Below, piece after piece: positions 60,446-64,000 of a stretch of 64,000 nucleotides of DNA; the stretch's first letter is position 1, and every line of letters begins with the position of its first letter. The stretch covers positions 1 to 64,000 of the forward strand of contig CAXUHF010000015.1 of the NCBI GenBank assembly GCA_964250765.1, given 5' to 3'. Source of the stretch: JBBQVS01 sp964250765. GTDB lineage: Bacteria; Chloroflexota; Ktedonobacteria; Ktedonobacterales; Ktedonobacteraceae. The notes below the pieces were generated by a model. The model saw nothing but the letters and a program-made list of their open reading frames with translations. It was not told where the DNA came from and made no database searches. Made by a program: the position numbers and the translations under genes.

Positions 60446-60575
60446 ACCATTTGGTGCTAAACTAACACAAAAATAGTGATACACATCATATGTCAATCCT
60501 CTAGCTTATGTTACAGTAGAGATATGTGAACGTCTCTGTAGTAAATATCATGTATCTATGCAAAGGGGATTGACT

Positions 60576-61880
60576 ATGACACAGCCTCCTACGCGTCTTT
60601 GCCCGACTTGCGGTATGCCCGTCCCAAATGGACAGCGTTTCTGCTCAAACTGTGGTTCACTGCTCAGTGATGAAGGTAATAGACCAACGGCTCGAAGCGG
60701 TGAGACGCCTGAAGTATCGGATATGGCGACAAGAGCAACGACACCCACTCCGCCGCCGCCGCCATTTTATGAGGGTCCTGCATATACACAGTATCCGAGG
60801 GAGGGATCACAGACTCCACCACCGCCACCTTATCAAGGTCAGATATCGGCCCAGTCACCATTAGCTTCTCCTGCGTATGCAACGCCACAGCGAGGTAGTT
60901 CTAGTCGTGTATGGCGACGTGTCGGCTGTATTGCTGGTATTGTGCTACTCCTCATTCTCGGTATTTGTGGTGCGGCAGGCTACTTTGTCTATAGAGGAGC
61001 CAACACCGTTGTTAGTAGCGTGCAAAAAACCGCAACTGCGACAGGTGGCTATACCAGCAGTAGTGGTGTTAATGGTGTGACGCCAACTGTTGCTCTGGCA
61101 GTTACCACTACAGTAGGTTCTACAATCACCTATGCTAGCAACGACATGACCATTGTGAACATACAGCAAGCGCAAAGCTTCGCCGATGATAGCAGTACAT
61201 CACAAGCCACAGGTGTTGCTCGTCTTAACATTAAAGAGCAAAATACAGCATCTCGTTCTGCCGATTTCCTCTATAGTAGTATTGCTCACTTAGTTTTGCC
61301 TGATGGAAGTCAGGTTGAACCACTGAATGAGCAGAATAGTGTGTCACCTGACGCCTCGGTCTCGCGCACAAATTGGCTAGATTTTCCTGTTCCTACAACA
61401 GTAGACCCACATCAACTTACCTTAGTGTTAGGTACCGTCGATGACGCCCAAATGAGCGTTCCTTTGACCGGAAGTGCTGATCTGACAAAGTACAAGCCAA
61501 AGACTTCAAGCCCGAACAAGACGTTTCAGCACGAGGGTTTAAACTGGACGATGACCAGCGCAACCGCGAGTTGGAGTAGCACAGCAGTGCAGGCGAAAAA
61601 AGGCATGATGTATGTCACTATTGATTTCAAGATTGACAATCCATCTCAAAACGGAGTTTCAGAATATTGGAATAGTTATATGCGTCTTAAGGGAGGTGGT
61701 GCGGTAAGTGCTCCCGACCCAAATACCAATTTTCCAACAGATTTCCCGGCTGGCTCATCAGGAAAAACTGGAAGTGCTATCTTTCTTGTGCCACAAGGTA
61801 GTACGTCATACACATTTATCGTTCTTCCTAACTCATCAGGAACGGTACCACAAACCTCTACCGACTTCCAGATTCAATAA
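60576..61880 (+). CDS. Zinc-ribbon, proline-rich, membrane-anchored DUF4352-like protein
   Basis: A 434-residue protein. A zinc ribbon CPTCG ... CSNCG occupies residues 8-30, then a Pro-rich disordered stretch (50-105) with runs of five prolines, then one transmembrane helix (about 117-140, VGCIAGIVLLLILGICGAAGYFVY). The outer part (145-434) is Ser, Thr-rich then contains two beta-rich modules resembling DUF4352-type domains. The layout, with zinc ribbon and linker inside and beta domains outside, resembles surface sensors. The ATG at 60576 with AAAGGGG upstream is chosen over 60558. Confidence 0.8.
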   Translation: MTQPPTRLCPTCGMPVPNGQRFCSNCGSLLSDEGNRPTARSGETPEVSDMATRATTPTPPPPPFYEGPAYTQYPREGSQTPPPPPYQGQISAQSPLASPAYATPQRGSSSRVWRRVGCIAGIVLLLILGICGAAGYFVYRGANTVVSSVQKTATATGGYTSSSGVNGVTPTVALAVTTTVGSTITYASNDMTIVNIQQAQSFADDSSTSQATGVARLNIKEQNTASRSADFLYSSIAHLVLPDGSQVEPLNEQNSVSPDASVSRTNWLDFPVPTTVDPHQLTLVLGTVDDAQMSVPLTGSADLTKYKPKTSSPNKTFQHEGLNWTMTSATASWSSTAVQAKKGMMYVTIDFKIDNPSQNGVSEYWNSYMRLKGGGAVSAPDPNTNFPTDFPAGSSGKTGSAIFLVPQGSTSYTFIVLPNSSGTVPQTSTDFQIQ

Positions 61881-61950
61881 GTAGCAAAAACAAGGATACG
61901 TGTGCATGAGTCTCAGGACTCATGCACACGTATCCTTGTTTTTGCTACTT
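61879..61950. terminator. Perfect 34-bp hairpin between convergent genes
   Basis: Bases 61879-61912 and 61917-61950 pair perfectly over 34 bp around a 4-nt loop TCAG. The stop codon of the zinc-ribbon gene (61878-61880) and that of the anti-sigma-like gene (61951-61953) sit at the two ends of the stem. AAAAAC and GTTTTT runs near the base allow termination on both strands. Confidence 0.9.
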
Positions 61951-63210
61951 TTATTTTGCCTTGCTCTGTGCAAGAATTTCTAGCTTGCCTATACCGTTTG
62001 TAGTGTTCAGCGTAAGTACGCGCCCGTCGGCAAGCCAGAGAGGGTAGGTCGCGTTTGTCGTAGGAAAGGTGATACGTGTCCCGTGTAGTACATGTGCTGC
62101 AAGTGCGCCGCCATCACTGTAAACCAACGTATTATTGTCAGAAGACCAACTCCATCCAAAAAGCTCGTGTTGTGGAACAATCGTAAATAGCTCTTGTTGC
62201 TTTACGATATCAATCGTGTGTAGTACCGTTTTGGTTTGTGTACCAAGTTGCTCGTATGTGAGGTAGTGTCCATTCGGCGAAAAGGCGACATTACCTACCT
62301 CTGCTTTGTTAGAAAGAGGTAGGGCGTGAACGTTGTGTGTTCCAATATCCATGATATAGATCGCGTGTCCTGGTTGACTAAGCAGTTGTGGTGATGGCGT
62401 TTGTCCTATTGTGGTGACGAATGCAAGCTTCTGTCCATCAGGTGACCACACTAAACGTAGGACAAGCGACGAAATTGGAAGTGTTGCTATGAGCTTGGGA
62501 GTTTGTCCTTTGCTAGGTGTCGTACTCCAAAGTTTTGTGACTCCGTTTTCTTGTGTGACATAGACAATCTCCTGGTTCGATGTCGGCGACCAACTTGCGG
62601 CACGCGCTGCATGACCGAGAGTGTCCATATATTGACCAGTATGAACAAGGGCAAGGAGTGGCTCTGTGACACCTGCTGGATATATGGTTGTAACCAATGC
62701 TGAGCCATCAGGAGACCACGCGACATCACGCGCGTAGCGCATCGCAAGCCGATTACTATCGGCTGGATTCTTCACATCTGCTGTATACATCACGCCTTGC
62801 CCCTGTGCTGTTTGATACACGAGGTGCTGCTGTGTAGGATCGAGCGAGACAAGCTGACCACCATTTGCTAATTCACTAGGCGTGTTTAACGAGCTACTAA
62901 CAGCATAGTGTGTTGTGGCTGCTATAGGAGGATGAAGTGGAACAGACGAAAACAGGTACACCGCAAAGGAAAGAATGACAACGAGCGAAGCAGCAAACAC
63001 AAGTGTTGGAGCTGAGAAAAAGGCATGTCTGGGGCGTATTGCTATGCGCCGCATCACACGTTCGCGCTGTGCTGGTGTGAATTGTACCTGTGCGGCCTTA
63101 TTTTGCAATACATGGACTATTCGTGTCTCAAGCATTGTCTCAACATCCGTTGCTTGCCTGGAAGTGTGGATTTGTGGTTGAGAGTCTCCTCCATCATGTT
63201 CATTCATCAC
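61951..63210 (-). CDS. Membrane beta-propeller (WD40/PD40-like), probable anti-sigma partner
   Basis: A 419-residue protein. The N-terminal 60 residues are cytoplasmic and helical (VETMLETRIVHVLQNKAAQVQFTPAQRERVMRRI), one transmembrane helix lies at about 68-90, and the outer part has TolB-like blades with repeated motifs VAWSPDGSALV, LVWSPDGQKLAFV, VAFSPNGHYLTYE and WSWSSDNNTLVYS. It overlaps the sigma factor gene by 4 nt, the usual arrangement of a sigma and its anti-sigma. A classical zinc anti-sigma motif (HxxxCxxC) is not seen. Confidence 0.82.
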   Translation of the reverse strand: MMNEHDGGDSQPQIHTSRQATDVETMLETRIVHVLQNKAAQVQFTPAQRERVMRRIAIRPRHAFFSAPTLVFAASLVVILSFAVYLFSSVPLHPPIAATTHYAVSSSLNTPSELANGGQLVSLDPTQQHLVYQTAQGQGVMYTADVKNPADSNRLAMRYARDVAWSPDGSALVTTIYPAGVTEPLLALVHTGQYMDTLGHAARAASWSPTSNQEIVYVTQENGVTKLWSTTPSKGQTPKLIATLPISSLVLRLVWSPDGQKLAFVTTIGQTPSPQLLSQPGHAIYIMDIGTHNVHALPLSNKAEVGNVAFSPNGHYLTYEQLGTQTKTVLHTIDIVKQQELFTIVPQHELFGWSWSSDNNTLVYSDGGALAAHVLHGTRITFPTTNATYPLWLADGRVLTLNTTNGIGKLEILAQSKAK

Positions 63211-63932
63211 GCTCCTCCCTGATGCATACTAATATGTGTGTTTACACCCTCACGTGTCAACGCTGTGCCTTGTGCTCCCGCTAACTCAATCTGTAAAGCG
63301 CGTCGAGTCTTCTCTAACGCTGCTTGTAAACGCTTACGAAGTGTGTTTTCGGCGACACCAAGTGTAGATGCTATCTCTGGCATCGTCATACGGTGATAAT
63401 AGAAGAGAACAAGTACAACGCGCTGATTGAGTGGTAGTTGTACTATCGCTTGCTCAACATCTAGCCGATCTTCCAGACGCCCTCGTGCGAAATCTGCGCT
63501 TTGAATCGAGTCATCTATCGACGTTTGGGTAAACTGTTCACGTAAGAGTGCTGCTTTCCTCGCCCATTGTCGTTTAAGGCTGACTGACTGATTGACCACA
63601 ATTTTCAGCAGCCAAGCGCGTAAGAATGCTGGCTCACGCAATTTTGCCATATTCTTCCAAGCAAGAAGAAGTGAGTCTTGTACAATATCTTTTGCTGCCT
63701 CTTCATCTTGAACAAGAAGATAGGCAGTACGGAGAAGCACATTGCCGTATTGATCAGCAATCATTGCAAATGCACTTTCATCTCCTGTCAGGCAACGTGC
63801 CACTAGCTCTGCTTGCCAACGCCCATCGTTATGCTCTGTTTCAGCACCACCGTGCATATTCTGTTGACTTTGCCTAGAAGCTGGTATCTCTTCGTTGATA
63901 GCCACATCTTCTTCTGGTAATTCTTGTGACAC
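63207..63932 (-). CDS. ECF-type RNA polymerase sigma factor
   Basis: A 241-residue sigma-70-family ECF factor. An acidic N-terminal 35 residues precedes region 2 (AFAMIADQYGNVLLRTAYLLVQDEEAAKDIVQDSLLLAW, AFLRAWLLKIVVN) at about 48-115, and region 4 (DVEQAIVQLPLNQRVVLVLFYYHRMTMPEIASTLGVAENTLRKRL) at about 155-215. Start is GTG at 63932 with GAGAGG eight bases upstream. A TATAAT (63956-63961, minus strand) may be its -10 box. The partner beta-propeller protein is translated from an overlapping frame. Confidence 0.92.
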   Translation of the reverse strand: MSQELPEEDVAINEEIPASRQSQQNMHGGAETEHNDGRWQAELVARCLTGDESAFAMIADQYGNVLLRTAYLLVQDEEAAKDIVQDSLLLAWKNMAKLREPAFLRAWLLKIVVNQSVSLKRQWARKAALLREQFTQTSIDDSIQSADFARGRLEDRLDVEQAIVQLPLNQRVVLVLFYYHRMTMPEIASTLGVAENTLRKRLQAALEKTRRALQIELAGAQGTALTREGVNTHISMHQGGA

Positions 63933-64000
63933 GTCTCGTACCTCTCATTGAACAAATTATAGAGCAGGGAGAGAGTTCCTTGACCTGTTTCAGACGGTCA

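Noticed and set aside
1..64000. CRISPR arrays, rRNA and tRNA genes
   Set aside because: No regularly spaced direct repeats, no rRNA segments and no cloverleaf with a GGTTCGA-type arm were found by reading both strands; a tRNA search program would settle this.

Overview
The window reads as a chromosomal segment of a free-living, respiring bacterium with one cell membrane-type lifestyle and many secreted lipoproteins. Gene content (PhoD-like phosphatase, S53 peptidase, heptaprenyl/menaquinone genes, a DUF4388 chemosensory cluster, ECF sigma with a beta-propeller anti-sigma-like partner, zinc-ribbon/proline-rich membrane proteins, abundant TGTAGGG inverted repeats) suggests Chloroflexota, most likely the Ktedonobacteria. 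That placement is inference; no rRNA or tRNA gene was seen. The sequence is a draft scaffold: N runs lie at 8693-8702, 32999-33098 and 51768-51867, each beside or inside a dispersed inverted repeat.

Layout. 1-10500: a small membrane protein with an MFS exporter, a metallo-beta-lactamase-fold hydrolase, a four-gene minus-strand operon (smpB, thioesterase, VOC, S1 protein), an MMPL transporter, a secreted CrtC/AttH-like lipoprotein and a PhoD-like phosphatase. 10500-25840: a signalling block with a GAF-containing histidine kinase, an OmpR-type regulator and a double-receiver protein, then a Pix/Pil-type chemosensory cluster (DUF4388 protein, two CheY, CheW, PilJ-like MCP, 1499-residue CheA). 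25824-27500: leuB with hicAB. 27778-32981: an unusual redox cluster of nuoB, a nuoI-nuoE fusion, a nuoF-like gene with an altered NADH-site motif, and an 804-residue flavoprotein combining NuoG N-terminal, NfnB/GltD and polyferredoxin modules.

33182-44078: GH1 glycosidase, DUF4126 protein, a broken geranylgeranyl-reductase-like gene, a PRC/BON protein, a PLP-dependent sulfur amino acid enzyme, a redoxin lacking its expected cysteine, an Mrp ATPase and a zinc-ribbon pseudokinase. 44136-48734: menaquinone genes (methyltransferase plus polyprenyl synthase), a PflX-type radical SAM protein and a disordered Arg-rich protein. 48947-53220: a lipoprotein and a polyamine group (agmatinase, SpeD, deoxyhypusine/homospermidine synthase-like). 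53300-64000: a solo TnpB element, a DUF885-type peptidase, an orphan antitoxin-like gene with an operator palindrome, uvrB, an S53 peptidase, a zinc-ribbon membrane protein and an ECF sigma/beta-propeller pair.

The best candidates for something undescribed are the dispersed TGTAGGG inverted repeats, whose two arms change together between copies; the nuoB/nuoIE/nuoF-like/NfnB-like redox cluster; the chemoreceptor with no extracytoplasmic domain and a 275-residue Q/N/G/F-rich tail; and the 31-34 bp perfect hairpins that separate two convergent gene pairs.
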